Shown here piece by piece: positions 43,677-52,458 of a DNA stretch of 64,000 bases; positions within the stretch are counted from its first letter, which is position 1, and the number at the start of each line of letters is the position of its first letter. The DNA is from Streptomyces sp. WM4235 (lineage in GTDB: Bacteria > Actinomycetota > Actinomycetes > Streptomycetales > Streptomycetaceae). Below the pieces are notes generated by a model. The model was not told the origin of the DNA and ran no database searches. It saw only the letters and a program-made list of their open reading frames with translations. The DNA lies in the NCBI RefSeq assembly GCF_001279725.1, contig NZ_LGDE01000024.1:98802-162801 (forward strand), read 5' to 3'. The translations under genes and the position numbers were made by a program.

Positions 43677-45122
43677 CTACGCCCCCGTCGCCAATGCCGC
43701 CCGGCGGCGCGCCAGGAATCCCAGCGCGACGTCGAGCAGCAGGAACACCAGCAGGCTGATCCCGAGCATCGGCACGAACCAGCCCACCAGCGCCGTCACC
43801 GCGGCGAGCGGCAGCAGCGTCGTCGCGGGCAACCGTCGCCAGGCACCGCGCGGCTGCGCGCGGCCGACCGACAGCCGGCGATCCTTGGTGGGTCGGCGCA
43901 TCCACCACATGCGGTAGCCCCAGAACACGAGGAACATCACCGCGACGGCGAGCGCCGCCAGCGCGACCTGGTTGGCGAGGCCGAAGGTCAGACCCATGTG
44001 CAGGTCGATGCCGAAGCGGGTCATCTTCGCGAGCAGGGGGTGGTCCGCGAAGCGCAGTTCGTCCATGACCGTGCCGTCGGCCGGGTCCACGGCGACGGCG
44101 TCCAGGTGCACCGGCACCTGCTTGTCCGTCTCCTTGACCACGTAGCCCTTGCCCCGGGCGGGCAGGGTCACGCGCAGGTCCTCGGTCACGCCGGCGGCCC
44201 TGGCCGCGGCGACGGCCTTGTCGATGCCCACGTCCGCGGTCGGCGCGGGCAGGGGCATCTCCATGCCGTCGGTCATGACGTGCCCGGCGTGTTCGTCCGC
44301 CCCGCCGGCGGCCCCGGCGCCGTCCAGCGTGGCGGTGACGGACGGGGTGGCCCCGCCCAGCCGGTCCTGGAGCTGCCCGATGTTCTCACCGGCGTACTTC
44401 GACCAGGTCAGGCCGGTCGCGGAGAGGACGACGAGGCCGGCCGCGGCCCACAGGCCCACCGTGCCGTGCCAGGACAGGGTCCGGCGACGGCCGGTGGCGG
44501 TCCGGTCCGGGAGGACGAGCCGTGCCGGGCGGGTGCGCCGGCGACCGATCCACAGGGCGAGCCCGCCCAGGGCGACCACCCAGAGCCAGCTGGCGGCCAG
44601 CTCGCTGTAGTTCCGGCCGAACTCGCCCAGCTGGAGGCTGGAGTGGAACTCGCTCAGCCAGGCCCGCAGCGGCAGCGCGTCGCCGGCGGTGGTGAGCTGC
44701 CCGCGCACGTCGGCGGTGTACGGGTCGACGAACACGGTCAGGGTCTCGCCCTCCGCGAGCCCCTTCTTCTCCATGATCACCCGGGTGGTGTCGTCGGCGT
44801 CGGGTGCGGGCCAGACGGCGGTGACCTCGCCTCCGGGCTCCGCCTCCCGGGCGGCCCGGACCTGGGCGCTCAGCGGCAGGGCGCGCTCGCCCACGCGGGG
44901 GACGCTCAGTTCGTCGGCGTAGACGATCTTCTCGGCCTGCCAGGAGGCGGCGTAGAGCAGCCCGGTGGCGGCGGCGATGAACAGCAGCGGGGCGATCAGC
45001 AGCCCGGCGTAGAAGTGCGTCCGCAGGAGCAGCGGCCGCAACGCGGCCCAGCCTCCGGCGGTGTGTCGGGGTGGCACCTCGGCGCCCCGGGCGGGGGCGT
45101 CCTGAAGCTCGTCAAGGGACAT
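43677..45122 (-). CDS. PepSY-associated transmembrane protein
   Basis: 481 residues with the PepSY-TM layout: a first helix after LLLRTHFYAGLLIAPLLF, a periplasmic PepSY region, HSSLQLGEFGRNYSELAASW with helix two, LSWHGTVGLWAAAGLVVLS for helix three, a second outside loop (Met/His-rich: EHAGHVMTDGMEMP), and LHMGLTFGLANQVALAALAV for the fourth, plus two C-terminal helices. His residues in the helices resemble those of iron or copper reductase-like membrane proteins. ATG 45122 has AGGA six bases upstream; ATG 45149 is in frame. Downstream of the His/Met-rich gene. Confidence 0.88.
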   Translation of the reverse strand: MSLDELQDAPARGAEVPPRHTAGGWAALRPLLLRTHFYAGLLIAPLLFIAAATGLLYAASWQAEKIVYADELSVPRVGERALPLSAQVRAAREAEPGGEVTAVWPAPDADDTTRVIMEKKGLAEGETLTVFVDPYTADVRGQLTTAGDALPLRAWLSEFHSSLQLGEFGRNYSELAASWLWVVALGGLALWIGRRRTRPARLVLPDRTATGRRRTLSWHGTVGLWAAAGLVVLSATGLTWSKYAGENIGQLQDRLGGATPSVTATLDGAGAAGGADEHAGHVMTDGMEMPLPAPTADVGIDKAVAAARAAGVTEDLRVTLPARGKGYVVKETDKQVPVHLDAVAVDPADGTVMDELRFADHPLLAKMTRFGIDLHMGLTFGLANQVALAALAVAVMFLVFWGYRMWWMRRPTKDRRLSVGRAQPRGAWRRLPATTLLPLAAVTALVGWFVPMLGISLLVFLLLDVALGFLARRRAALATGA

Positions 45123-45205
45123 GTCGGTCCTAGGTGTTGGCGAAGACATGGGTGATGACCCCCAGGTCTCGCCCCTCACCGACGGGGCCGGGGAGGGTGC
45201 GCCGG

Positions 45206-45979
45206 TCAGGCGCGGGCAGGACGGCCGGGGGCCGTGGCTCGGGTGTCTCGCCGGCGCGGCGGGCCGCGGCGCACCACGGCGTGGGCGTGCAGGGCCCCGC
45301 GCAGGAAGCGCGGCCGTTCGTACGGAGGACAGTGCGCGGGCGGCGCCGGTACGAGGGCCACGCGCGTGCGGACCAGGGCGAGCGCGCGGGACAGCGGCCG
45401 GGCGGCGAGCAGCGCGGCGGCCCCGAGGGCGCCGGCGAGCCGGAACACGGCGGCCTCGCCCCACGCGAGCCACGCGGCGCAGAAGAGCCCGGCCAGCACG
45501 TGGGCGGCGATCATCCCGAGGCCGCCGTGTCCGTGCCCGGCCGTCCCCGCCAGGTCGGCGAGGTCGGCCATGCCGGCCATGTCGGCCATCTCGTGAGGTG
45601 CGGTGGTGCCGCCTCCCGCACCCGCCGCGCCCATGTCCATGCCGGTGGTGTGGTGATGGGCGGGGGAAGTTCCGGCCGGGTCGGCGACCCTCGGCGCGTG
45701 CATCGGCATCGACGCGGGGTGGGCTCCCTGGCTTCCGGAGAAAGCGAGGTGCAACATGCCCTGCGCGGCGAGGAGCCCGGCGGTGATGCCCACGGGGCCC
45801 CGCCGTCGCCCGGCGGCGAGCCACGCGAGTGAGCAGATCACCCCGAAAGCACCAAGAAGGCCGCAAAGGGGAACATCCATACCCGACATGTACGAATGCC
45901 CCACCGCACCCAAGGCGACACACACCGCCGCGAACAACGCGGCCCGTGTGGCGCGCATCGGCGCGCGAGTTTCGGACAT
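45206..45979 (-). CDS. His/Met-rich polytopic membrane protein, possible metal handling
   Basis: 257 residues. Two N-terminal helices (ALFAAVCVALGAVGHSYMSG, CGLLGAFGVICSLAWLA) and a third (ITAGLLAAQGMLHLAFSG) surround a long loop rich in His and Met (HHHTTGMDMGAAG, HEMADMAGMADL, GHGHGGLGM). Two more helices and a basic tail follow. Such loops are typical of copper-binding proteins, but I recognise no family. ATG 45979 is chosen; ATG 45958 is possible. It ends 83 bases before the PepSY gene and probably forms an operon with it. Confidence 0.75.
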   Translation of the reverse strand: MSETRAPMRATRAALFAAVCVALGAVGHSYMSGMDVPLCGLLGAFGVICSLAWLAAGRRRGPVGITAGLLAAQGMLHLAFSGSQGAHPASMPMHAPRVADPAGTSPAHHHTTGMDMGAAGAGGGTTAPHEMADMAGMADLADLAGTAGHGHGGLGMIAAHVLAGLFCAAWLAWGEAAVFRLAGALGAAALLAARPLSRALALVRTRVALVPAPPAHCPPYERPRFLRGALHAHAVVRRGPPRRRDTRATAPGRPARA

Positions 45980-46044
45980 GTCCTGGTCATGCTCCCACGA
46001 GGCCCGGTGCCGGCCTCGACGGGGCCGTGTCCGATCATGTTCGA

Positions 46045-46674
46045 GTGAATCCACTGCCCTGGTCCCGGCCGCTTCCTCCCGGCTCCGTCGCCGTCGCCTA
46101 CACCGGCGGGGTCCAGCTCGGGGCCCACGTCATGGAACGCCTGGCGCCGTACGAGCGGGAACGGGTGCTGCGCGGCTGCTCGACCAACGTCGACAACCTC
46201 GACGCCGGCCACTGGGGGACGTTGCTGAGCAGTGCCCTCGTCGTCGAGGAGCCGATGCCGCTGCCCTACGCGCTCCTGCTGGTGGCCGCGCTCGGCTACA
46301 CGGAGTACGCGTACGGGGCGTGGTGGACGGCCGCGGCCTTCCTCTTCGGGCACGCCTGCGCCACGCTGCTCGTCCACACCGTGCTGCGGCGCACCGCGGA
46401 CACCGAGACCCGGCGGGCGCTGGACGTGGGCACGAGCTACGGGCTGAACACGGTGCTCGGCGTCCTGACCTCCGCGCTGCCGCGCGGGACGGTGCGGGGC
46501 GTGGCCCGGGTCGGCCTGTTGGCGCTCGCCGCGGCGCCGGTGCTGAGGCGCGGGCGGACGTTCACCGATGTCGGTCACCTGGTGGCCCTGGGCGTGGGGG
46601 TCGGCCTCTCGCTGGCGGCCGATCGTCTCTCCGGGGCGAGGCCGCGCGGGAACGTCCTCGCGCGAACCGGGTGA
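46045..46674 (+). CDS. rhomboid-like membrane protein with Ser-His dyad
   Basis: 209 residues if GTG 46045 is used; GTG 46027 is also in frame. Opening segment VAYTGGVQLGAHVMERLAPY, then CSTNVDNLDAGHWGTLLSSA, two to three hydrophobic segments, GTSYGLNTVLG (GxSxG) and GHLVALGVGVGLSLA (H-x4-GxxxG). The order and spacing are those of rhomboid intramembrane serine proteases. No ribosome site is visible. It is divergent from the His/Met-rich gene and lies 85 bases before the tyrosine phosphatase. Confidence 0.77.
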   Translation: MNPLPWSRPLPPGSVAVAYTGGVQLGAHVMERLAPYERERVLRGCSTNVDNLDAGHWGTLLSSALVVEEPMPLPYALLLVAALGYTEYAYGAWWTAAAFLFGHACATLLVHTVLRRTADTETRRALDVGTSYGLNTVLGVLTSALPRGTVRGVARVGLLALAAAPVLRRGRTFTDVGHLVALGVGVGLSLAADRLSGARPRGNVLARTG

Positions 46675-46759
46675 CCCGCCCCGCCCCCTCCTCTCGCCCC
46701 CACCCGACCCGTCCCATCCGTCCGACCCGTCCGATCCGCACAGTGCTGGAGCCGCCACG

Positions 46760-47560
46760 ATGACCGCCACTCCGTCCACCACCGTCGCCAACCTGCGCGA
46801 CCTCGGCGGCACCCCGCTCTCAGGCGGCCGCACCGTACGCCGCGGGCTCGTCCTGCGCTCGGGTCAGCTCGACCGGCTCGACCTCGACGCCGACCCGACG
46901 GTGGCCGCGCTGGGAATCCGTACGGTCATCGACTTCCGCAGCGACGCCGAGCGGGCCGACCACCCCGACCGGCTGCCGGCCGGGGCGCGCCTGCTGGTCA
47001 GCGACGTACTGGCGGACAAGATGCGGGCCGGGGTGGGCGGCGTGCCCGCCGCCGCGCAGCTCAAGGACCTGCTGTCCGATCCGGCCGTGGCCGAGGAGCA
47101 CCTCGGCGGGGGCAAGGCGCAGGCCATCTTCGCCGAGGTGTACCGGTCGTTCGTGGTCTCCGCGTCCGCGCAGGCGGCGTACCGGCTGCTGCTCACCGAG
47201 GCCGCCGACCCGCAGGCGGGCCCGCTGCTGTTCCACTGCACGGCCGGCAAGGACCGTACGGGCTGGGGCGCGACCGTCATCCTGTCGCTGCTCGGCGCCG
47301 ACGAGGAGACCTTGATGGAGGAGTACCTCTCGGTCAATCCCGCGGTGAAGCGGGCCTTCGCGCGGATGATCGAGGGCTTCACGGCGGCCGGCGGGGACCC
47401 GGACATCGCGCTGGCCCTGATCGGGGTGTTCCCCTCCTACCTGGAGACGGCCCTGCGGGAGGTCGGGACGCGGTACGGCTCGATGGAGAAGTACGTGCGC
47501 GAGGGCCTCGGCGTCCCCGACGAGACCGTCGAGGCGTTGCGGGCCCGCCTCATCGCCTGA
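46760..47560 (+). CDS. tyrosine-protein phosphatase (PTP, CX5R)
   Basis: 266 residues. NLRDLGGTPLSGGRTVRRG opens the domain in the same way as actinobacterial PtpB-like enzymes, IDFRSDAERADHPD supplies the general-acid region, and the catalytic loop is HCTAGKDRTG with C160. ATG 46760 has GGAG nine bases upstream. The last codons lie in a duplicated stretch. The upstream gap has short CCGTCCGACC-like direct repeats. Confidence 0.9.
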   Translation: MTATPSTTVANLRDLGGTPLSGGRTVRRGLVLRSGQLDRLDLDADPTVAALGIRTVIDFRSDAERADHPDRLPAGARLLVSDVLADKMRAGVGGVPAAAQLKDLLSDPAVAEEHLGGGKAQAIFAEVYRSFVVSASAQAAYRLLLTEAADPQAGPLLFHCTAGKDRTGWGATVILSLLGADEETLMEEYLSVNPAVKRAFARMIEGFTAAGGDPDIALALIGVFPSYLETALREVGTRYGSMEKYVREGLGVPDETVEALRARLIA

Positions 47561-47602
47561 GCCGCCGCGACGCCGAGGGCCCGCCTCATCGCCTGGGCCG
47601 CC
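47541..47602. repeat. 26-bp duplication of a gene's 3' end
   Basis: 47541-47566 and 47577-47602 differ at one base, which changes the TGA stop of copy one to TGG in copy two. Confidence 0.9.
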
Positions 47603-47730
47603 TCGGCCGACACTCGGCGGGAACGATTCGTCGGGGGCGCCCGGCAGGGCCTCGCGCACCCCGGCGCGCGGGCCCGAACGGGTGCCCCGGCGACGGGTGA
47701 CCATCGGACGATTCGCTCGTTCTGCTGAAC

Positions 47731-49659
47731 GTGACTGCGCCGGATACCGCCACCCGCCCCCTGCCCCCCGTGACCCCCGACGTCGAACTGGCCGAGGCCG
47801 CCATCGTCGAGCACTACCCGCGGCTGGTGCGGCTCGCCTACCTGGTGCTGCCGCCCGCCCTCGGCCGCAACCGGCGGGTGCTCACCGCCCACTCCCTGAC
47901 CCAGCGGGCGCTCCCGCGCGGCCGCCGGGGCACCGACCCCGGCACGGTGCGCGGCGGGGTGCCGGCGCAGCGGGGCGAGGGCGGCCCCGAGTCCGGGTAC
48001 GCGTACGTCCGGCTGCGCGTGCTGCGCTCCGCGCTGGAGGCGGGGATCCCCCTGACGTTCCGGTCGCTGCCGCTGCGCGGACAACTGCCGCCGGTGCTCC
48101 CGCAGGTGTGGGGGCTGCGGCTGTTCCCCCGCTCGGGCGGGGCCGAGGAACTGGCGCTGGACCAGTGGCTGGCGACCCTGAACGGTCCCGGTCGCGCGGC
48201 CTGCGTCCTGCGGGCGCTGGAGGGGCTGCCCGAGCCGGAGGTGCTGCGGGTGCTGACCGAGGCCGGGGTAGCGAACCCGGCGGCGGCGGTCGCGGAGTCC
48301 GGGGATCCGGTGCACGACGGCCTGTTCGCCTCCCCCGAGTTCGACCCGTGCGTGCTCCAGGCGCGACCCACCGACCTGCTGCGGCGGCGCCGCTTCTTCC
48401 GGGCCTCCCTGGCCGGGGCAGCCGCCCTCGCGGTGTGCGGGGCGCTCCTCGCGCTGCCGGGCGGCGGCTGGGGCTCGGACGGGCCCGCCGCCCCGTCGTA
48501 CGCGCGCAACGCCGCCGCCGAACAGGCGCTGGATCCGGGGCAGTTGGTGCGGGCCTCGGCCACGGTCTGGCGTACGTCCTCCCGTACGGACTACTCGGGC
48601 TGGCCCGCCCGCGGTGACCGCGTCGACGACACGGAGCTGCTGCGCCGGGCGCTCGCCGTCTGGGCCAGGCCCGGCTCCTCCGTCGTGGTCTCGGCCACTC
48701 CCGGCAGCCCGACCGGCCCGCCGATGGGCCCGCCGCAGCTGCTGTACGCGGGCGCCGTCGACCAGGCCGTCGTGGTGCTGCTGTACGACGGGCTGCGCGT
48801 GATCCGGTACGCGGAGTCCCGCTCCGGGACCACCGGAGCCGCCTTGGACTTCGCCCGGACCGACGGCGCCTCGGCGGACACCGCGACCGGCCTGGTCCTC
48901 AGCCGGGTCGACGGCAACGTCCGCTACCTCACGGCGCCCTGGGTGCGCGCCGCCGCGCTGCGGGACCTCCTCAAGCCCGGCGAGGCCCCGACGGCACTGA
49001 AGCTCACCCCGGACGGGGTCACCCCGCCCGTCGTGGGCCCGGCACCGGGGGGCAACTGCACGAGCTGGAACGCGCTGGCGCTGACCGGTGACGGCGCAAC
49101 GCGGCTGGTCACCGACCTGGGCGAGCTGACCCCGGCCCGGCTCACCTCCGGCGCCCCGGGCGCCGAGCGGAACGTGACGGAGGCAGCCGAACTCGGCGAA
49201 TGGTCGAGGACCGCCTGCCTGTTGCCCTCGGTCCGCTCGCACGGGGTGCGCAGCGTCAACGCGTGGACGTACGCGAAGCAGCCGATGCCGGAGCGCGAGG
49301 GCACGGCGACCTGGCTGTGCACCCGGGCGGAAACCTGGCAGGGCACGGCGGACCGGGTACAGGCCCAGTTCCTGGCGCCGGGCGCGCCGCCGGCGGCGCA
49401 GGCCGCCAAGGCCGAGGGCTCGCCGGCGTGCGGGCCCCGGGAGCCGAGGGTGCTGGCGGGCGTCCTGTGGAAGTCCCGAGCGGGCCAGTGGTACGTGGTG
49501 GCTGCGGGCAGCGCCCAGTTCGCCTCGCTGTCGGTGAAGGGCGCCGGGGTGAACGGGGCCGCGACCGGGAATCGACTGGCGGTCAAGGCTCCGGCGGGCG
49601 CCCAGGTGGACCTGTCGGGCAAGCTGACCGACGGGACGAAGGCGGGGGTGCTGCGGTAG
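47731..49659 (+). CDS. single-pass membrane protein with sigma-factor-like cytoplasmic head
   Basis: 642 residues. The N-terminal 200 residues look like an ECF sigma pair of domains: AAIVEHYPRLVRLAYLVL (sigma2-like), AYVRLRVLRSALEAG, and LDQWLATLNGPGRAACVL then RALEGLPEPEVLRVLTEAGV (sigma4-like). After RRRRFF comes one membrane helix near residues 222-245 (LAGAAALAVCGALLALPGGG), then an outside domain of about 390 residues with scattered cysteines (NCTSW, RTACLLPS, TWLCTR, SPACGP). No anti-sigma gene is adjacent. GTG 47731; no clear ribosome site. The 3' end is tandemly repeated. Function unknown. Confidence 0.78.
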   Translation: MTAPDTATRPLPPVTPDVELAEAAIVEHYPRLVRLAYLVLPPALGRNRRVLTAHSLTQRALPRGRRGTDPGTVRGGVPAQRGEGGPESGYAYVRLRVLRSALEAGIPLTFRSLPLRGQLPPVLPQVWGLRLFPRSGGAEELALDQWLATLNGPGRAACVLRALEGLPEPEVLRVLTEAGVANPAAAVAESGDPVHDGLFASPEFDPCVLQARPTDLLRRRRFFRASLAGAAALAVCGALLALPGGGWGSDGPAAPSYARNAAAEQALDPGQLVRASATVWRTSSRTDYSGWPARGDRVDDTELLRRALAVWARPGSSVVVSATPGSPTGPPMGPPQLLYAGAVDQAVVVLLYDGLRVIRYAESRSGTTGAALDFARTDGASADTATGLVLSRVDGNVRYLTAPWVRAAALRDLLKPGEAPTALKLTPDGVTPPVVGPAPGGNCTSWNALALTGDGATRLVTDLGELTPARLTSGAPGAERNVTEAAELGEWSRTACLLPSVRSHGVRSVNAWTYAKQPMPEREGTATWLCTRAETWQGTADRVQAQFLAPGAPPAAQAAKAEGSPACGPREPRVLAGVLWKSRAGQWYVVAAGSAQFASLSVKGAGVNGAATGNRLAVKAPAGAQVDLSGKLTDGTKAGVLR

Positions 49660-49784
49660 GTGCTGCGGTAGGCGCTGCGGTTGGTCCTGTCGTCGGACCG
49701 GCGCCGCGGAGGGTCGCGGGCACGGGTCGGTCGTCGAGGTCGGCAGGAAGTCGAGGTGGGCGGGAAGTCGAGGTCGGCAGGAAG
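49648..49784. repeat. 12-bp x3 repeat over a stop codon, then 17-bp x3 repeat
   Basis: GTGCTGCGGTAG at 49648 and 49660, with a variant at 49672; the first copy holds the stop. A second array TCGAGGTCGGCAGGAAG starts at 49734, 49751 and 49768. Confidence 0.9.
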
Positions 49785-49833
49785 TCGGCGCAGAGGGGTT
49801 TTCCATCTCGCTACCCCTCAGTACATTGACGCC

Positions 49834-50730
49834 ATGTCTAATACGCCGCTCGCGCCCGCCCCCGTGGCGTCGGAACACATGGACCTCCGGGCGCGGAACG
49901 TCTCCTTCTCCTGGGACGCGACCCCGCTCCACTGGCTGCCCGGCGATCCCTTCGCCGGGCACACCATCAACGTGCTGCACCTCCTGCTCCCCGCCGGTGA
50001 ACGCTGGTTCGTGCACGTCTACAAGCAGGTGCTCCCCCTCATCACGGACGAGCGGCTGCGCGCGGACGTCGTCGGCTTCATCGGCCAGGAGGCCATGCAC
50101 GCCGCCGCGCACGACGACGTGCTCCCCCACCTCAAGCGGCTGGGTCTGGACCCGACGCCGTACACGGCCCAGGTCGACTGGCTCTTCGAGAAGCTGCTGG
50201 GCGACCGTACGCTGCCGCCCGGCAAGGCCCGCGACTGGTGGCTCATGGAGCGGGTCGCGATGATCGCGGCCATCGAGCACTACACGGCGTTCCTGGGCGA
50301 CTGGGTCCTCAACGCCGAGGAATTGGACCGGCGGGGCGCCGACCCGATGATGCTCGACTTGCTGCGCTGGCACGGTGCGGAGGAGGTGGAGCACCGCTCG
50401 GTGGCCTTCGACCTGTTCATGCACGTCGACGGCGGCTACCGACGCCGGGCCAGGACCTGGGCCACCGCCTTCGCGGCGCTCGCGTTCCTGTGGCAGCGCG
50501 GGGCGCGCTTCTTCATGGAGAACGACCCCCAACTACCTCTGGCCAAGGCGTCGTTGGGGCAGTTCTTCCGGTCCGGACAACAGGGTGTGCTCCCCTCGAC
50601 GGGAGCCATGCTGAAATCGATCCCGACGTACCTCTCCCGGACGTACCACCCCTCGCAGGAAGGTTCCACCGCCCAGGCGGAGGCCTACCTGGCGTCCTCG
50701 CCGGGCGCCAACGGCGGGGTGCGGCCGTGA
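49834..50730 (+). CDS. metal-dependent hydrolase-like protein (PF10118 type)
   Basis: 298 residues. Conserved His/Glu pattern of the family: LHWLPGDPFAGHTINVLHLL, GFIGQEAMHAAAHDDVLPHL, IAAIEHYTAFLGDW and WHGAEEVEHRSVAFDLFMHV. The EExxH and ExxxH motifs suggest a di-metal helical bundle, ferritin- or desaturase-like. ATG 49834 follows TACATT (49822-49827) by six bases, so the message is probably leaderless. The stop overlaps the start of the reductase gene (GTGA), and the two are surely coupled. Confidence 0.88.
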   Translation: MSNTPLAPAPVASEHMDLRARNVSFSWDATPLHWLPGDPFAGHTINVLHLLLPAGERWFVHVYKQVLPLITDERLRADVVGFIGQEAMHAAAHDDVLPHLKRLGLDPTPYTAQVDWLFEKLLGDRTLPPGKARDWWLMERVAMIAAIEHYTAFLGDWVLNAEELDRRGADPMMLDLLRWHGAEEVEHRSVAFDLFMHVDGGYRRRARTWATAFAALAFLWQRGARFFMENDPQLPLAKASLGQFFRSGQQGVLPSTGAMLKSIPTYLSRTYHPSQEGSTAQAEAYLASSPGANGGVRP

Positions 50731-51776
50731 GGCGCGCCCTGACCCTCACCGCCGTCGCGGGCGCCGCCCTGCTGACCCGGCGCGCCCTGCGGGGGCGCAT
50801 CGGCCGCTCGCCGCTGTGGCCGCTGCCCGCCCTGGAAACCCCCATATCGGGGTACTCGCCGCGCCGGACCCTGCGCGCTCTGATCGTCGCCCGTACCGAA
50901 CCGGCGGACGGGGTCCTGCGACTGACCCTGGAATCCGCGGAGCTCCCCGCGTGGACCCCGGGGGCGCACGTGGACGTGACGCTGCCCTCGGGTCTGGTGC
51001 GGCAGTACTCCCTGTGCGGGGATCCCACCGACCGGGGCCGCTACACGATCGCGATCCGGCTCGTCGAGGACGGCCGGGGCGGCTCCCGCGAGGCCCACGC
51101 GCAGCTCGTGGAGGGCGCGGAGCTGGAACTGCGCCCGCCCCGCAACCGCTTCCCGCTCGCGCCGGCGCCTTCGTACGTCTTCGTGGCCGGCGGCATCGGC
51201 ATCACCCCGATCCTGCCGATGCTCCGGGCGGCCGAGGCGGCGGGCGCCGACTGGACCCTGCTGTACGGGGGCCGCAGCCGGGCCACGATGCCGTTCCTCG
51301 CGGAACTCGCCGCGTACGGGGACCGGGTCACGGTCCTCGCGCAGGACGAGAGCGGCCTGCCCGACCTGGGCCCGGTCACCGCCGCCGCCCCGGGCACGCT
51401 GGTCTACTGCTGCGGGCCCGAACCGCTGATGGAGGCGGTACGGGCCGCGGCCCCGGCCGCCGTACCGGTCCACCTGGAGCGCTTCGCCCCGACCGCGACC
51501 ACGGGCGGCGCCACGCACCCGTTCACGGTGGAGCTGAGCCGCTCGGGCCGCACCGTCGAGGTCGCCGCGAACGAGACCACCCTGGCGGCGGTCCGACGGG
51601 AACTGCCGAACACCCCGTACTCCTGCGAGCAGGGCTTCTGCGGAACCTGCCAACACCGCGTGCTGACCGGTGAGATCGACCACCGCGACGAGCTCCTCAC
51701 GGACGGCGAACGCGAGGACTCGATGCTCCTGTGCGTCTCCCGCGCGGCCTCGGACCGCCTGGTCCTGGACCTGTAG
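50727..51776 (+). CDS. PDR/VanB-type reductase with C-terminal [2Fe-2S] ferredoxin domain
   Basis: 349 residues. A basic, hydrophobic N-terminal segment (TLTAVAGAALLTRRALRGR) may hold it at the membrane. Then RQYSLCGDPTDRGRYTIAIR is the flavin-binding strand, FVAGGIGITPILPMLRAAEA the nucleotide site, and YCCGPEPLMEAV the NAD end. The ferredoxin domain has C300, C305, C308 (CEQGFCGTC) and C336 (MLLCVSRA). It should pass electrons from NAD(P)H to a partner oxygenase. The coupled upstream PF10118 protein, with its di-metal pattern, is a candidate acceptor. Confidence 0.92.
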   Translation: MRRALTLTAVAGAALLTRRALRGRIGRSPLWPLPALETPISGYSPRRTLRALIVARTEPADGVLRLTLESAELPAWTPGAHVDVTLPSGLVRQYSLCGDPTDRGRYTIAIRLVEDGRGGSREAHAQLVEGAELELRPPRNRFPLAPAPSYVFVAGGIGITPILPMLRAAEAAGADWTLLYGGRSRATMPFLAELAAYGDRVTVLAQDESGLPDLGPVTAAAPGTLVYCCGPEPLMEAVRAAAPAAVPVHLERFAPTATTGGATHPFTVELSRSGRTVEVAANETTLAAVRRELPNTPYSCEQGFCGTCQHRVLTGEIDHRDELLTDGEREDSMLLCVSRAASDRLVLDL

Positions 51777-51810
51777 ACGTCTGTAGGCACGTGTAGGCAG
51801 CTGTAGGTCG
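51771..51810. repeat. 10-bp tandem repeat x4 over a stop codon
   Basis: CTGTAGACGT, CTGTAGGCAC, GTGTAGGCAG, CTGTAGGTCG. The TAG of the first unit is the reductase stop. Confidence 0.85.
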
Positions 51811-51820
51811 AACATGCCGA

Positions 51821-51854
51821 GGGCCCCGGAGGCGGGTTTTCACCTCCGGGGCCC
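51821..51854. terminator. hairpin terminator between convergent genes
   Basis: GGGCCCCGGAGG (51821-51832) pairs with CCTCCGGGGCCC (51843-51854). Confidence 0.8.
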
Positions 51855-51864
51855 AGGTGCGCTC

Positions 51865-52356
51865 CTACGGTTCGCAGCGGTCCGCGTCGGGCTTCAGGAA
51901 GTCCTCCCGCTTGACCGTCTTGCCGCCGCGCACGAGGACTTCTCCCTCCTCAAGCGCCTCCAGCCGGTCGAGGTCGAATGCCAACCGGGCATTCACCGCA
52001 CGCGCCCCGACACCCCCCATGACGCCCACGATGTAGCTCGCGCCGGTGGTCTTCAGGTCGAACACCGCATCGGTCGAGATCCTCCACCCTTCGGGAACCT
52101 TGAAGAACTCGATCTCGCTCGCACCCTTCCCCGCCACGTTCGATATCGACCACCGCGGCATCCCCTCCGCGGCGGCGACGTCAACCAGATCCGGGACATA
52201 TCCAGGGCACGGGACGATGAGCACCTTCGCTGACCCGCCGGCCGTCCTTTCCACCCCCACGATCGGCTTGGGCGCCGGCGAGCAGCCCACGAGCACGAGA
52301 CAAGCCGCTGTCGACGCGACCGTCAACCCAAACAGACCCCGTCGAATCGGCGCCAT
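51865..52356 (-). CDS. small lipoprotein downstream of the RHS remnant
   Basis: 163 residues. Signal peptide with lipobox LVGC after GLTVASTAACLVLVGC. The mature part includes SAKVLIVPCPGYVPDLVDVA and WRISTDAVFDLKTTGASYIV; no family recognised. ATG 52356 is chosen because it starts the signal peptide; ATG 52389 is also in frame. It lies 102 bases behind the toxin tip of the RHS gene on the same strand. An immunity role is conceivable from position only. Confidence 0.72.
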   Translation of the reverse strand: MAPIRRGLFGLTVASTAACLVLVGCSPAPKPIVGVERTAGGSAKVLIVPCPGYVPDLVDVAAAEGMPRWSISNVAGKGASEIEFFKVPEGWRISTDAVFDLKTTGASYIVGVMGGVGARAVNARLAFDLDRLEALEEGEVLVRGGKTVKREDFLKPDADRCEP

Positions 52357-52458
52357 TCCGAAACCCCCTTCAAGGAGTGAGATTCTCATCGAGTTCCGCC
52401 GACGGGATCGGCCCGCAGATTGTGGAACTTCAGGTATCCACCCCACCAAAGGTTGGCT

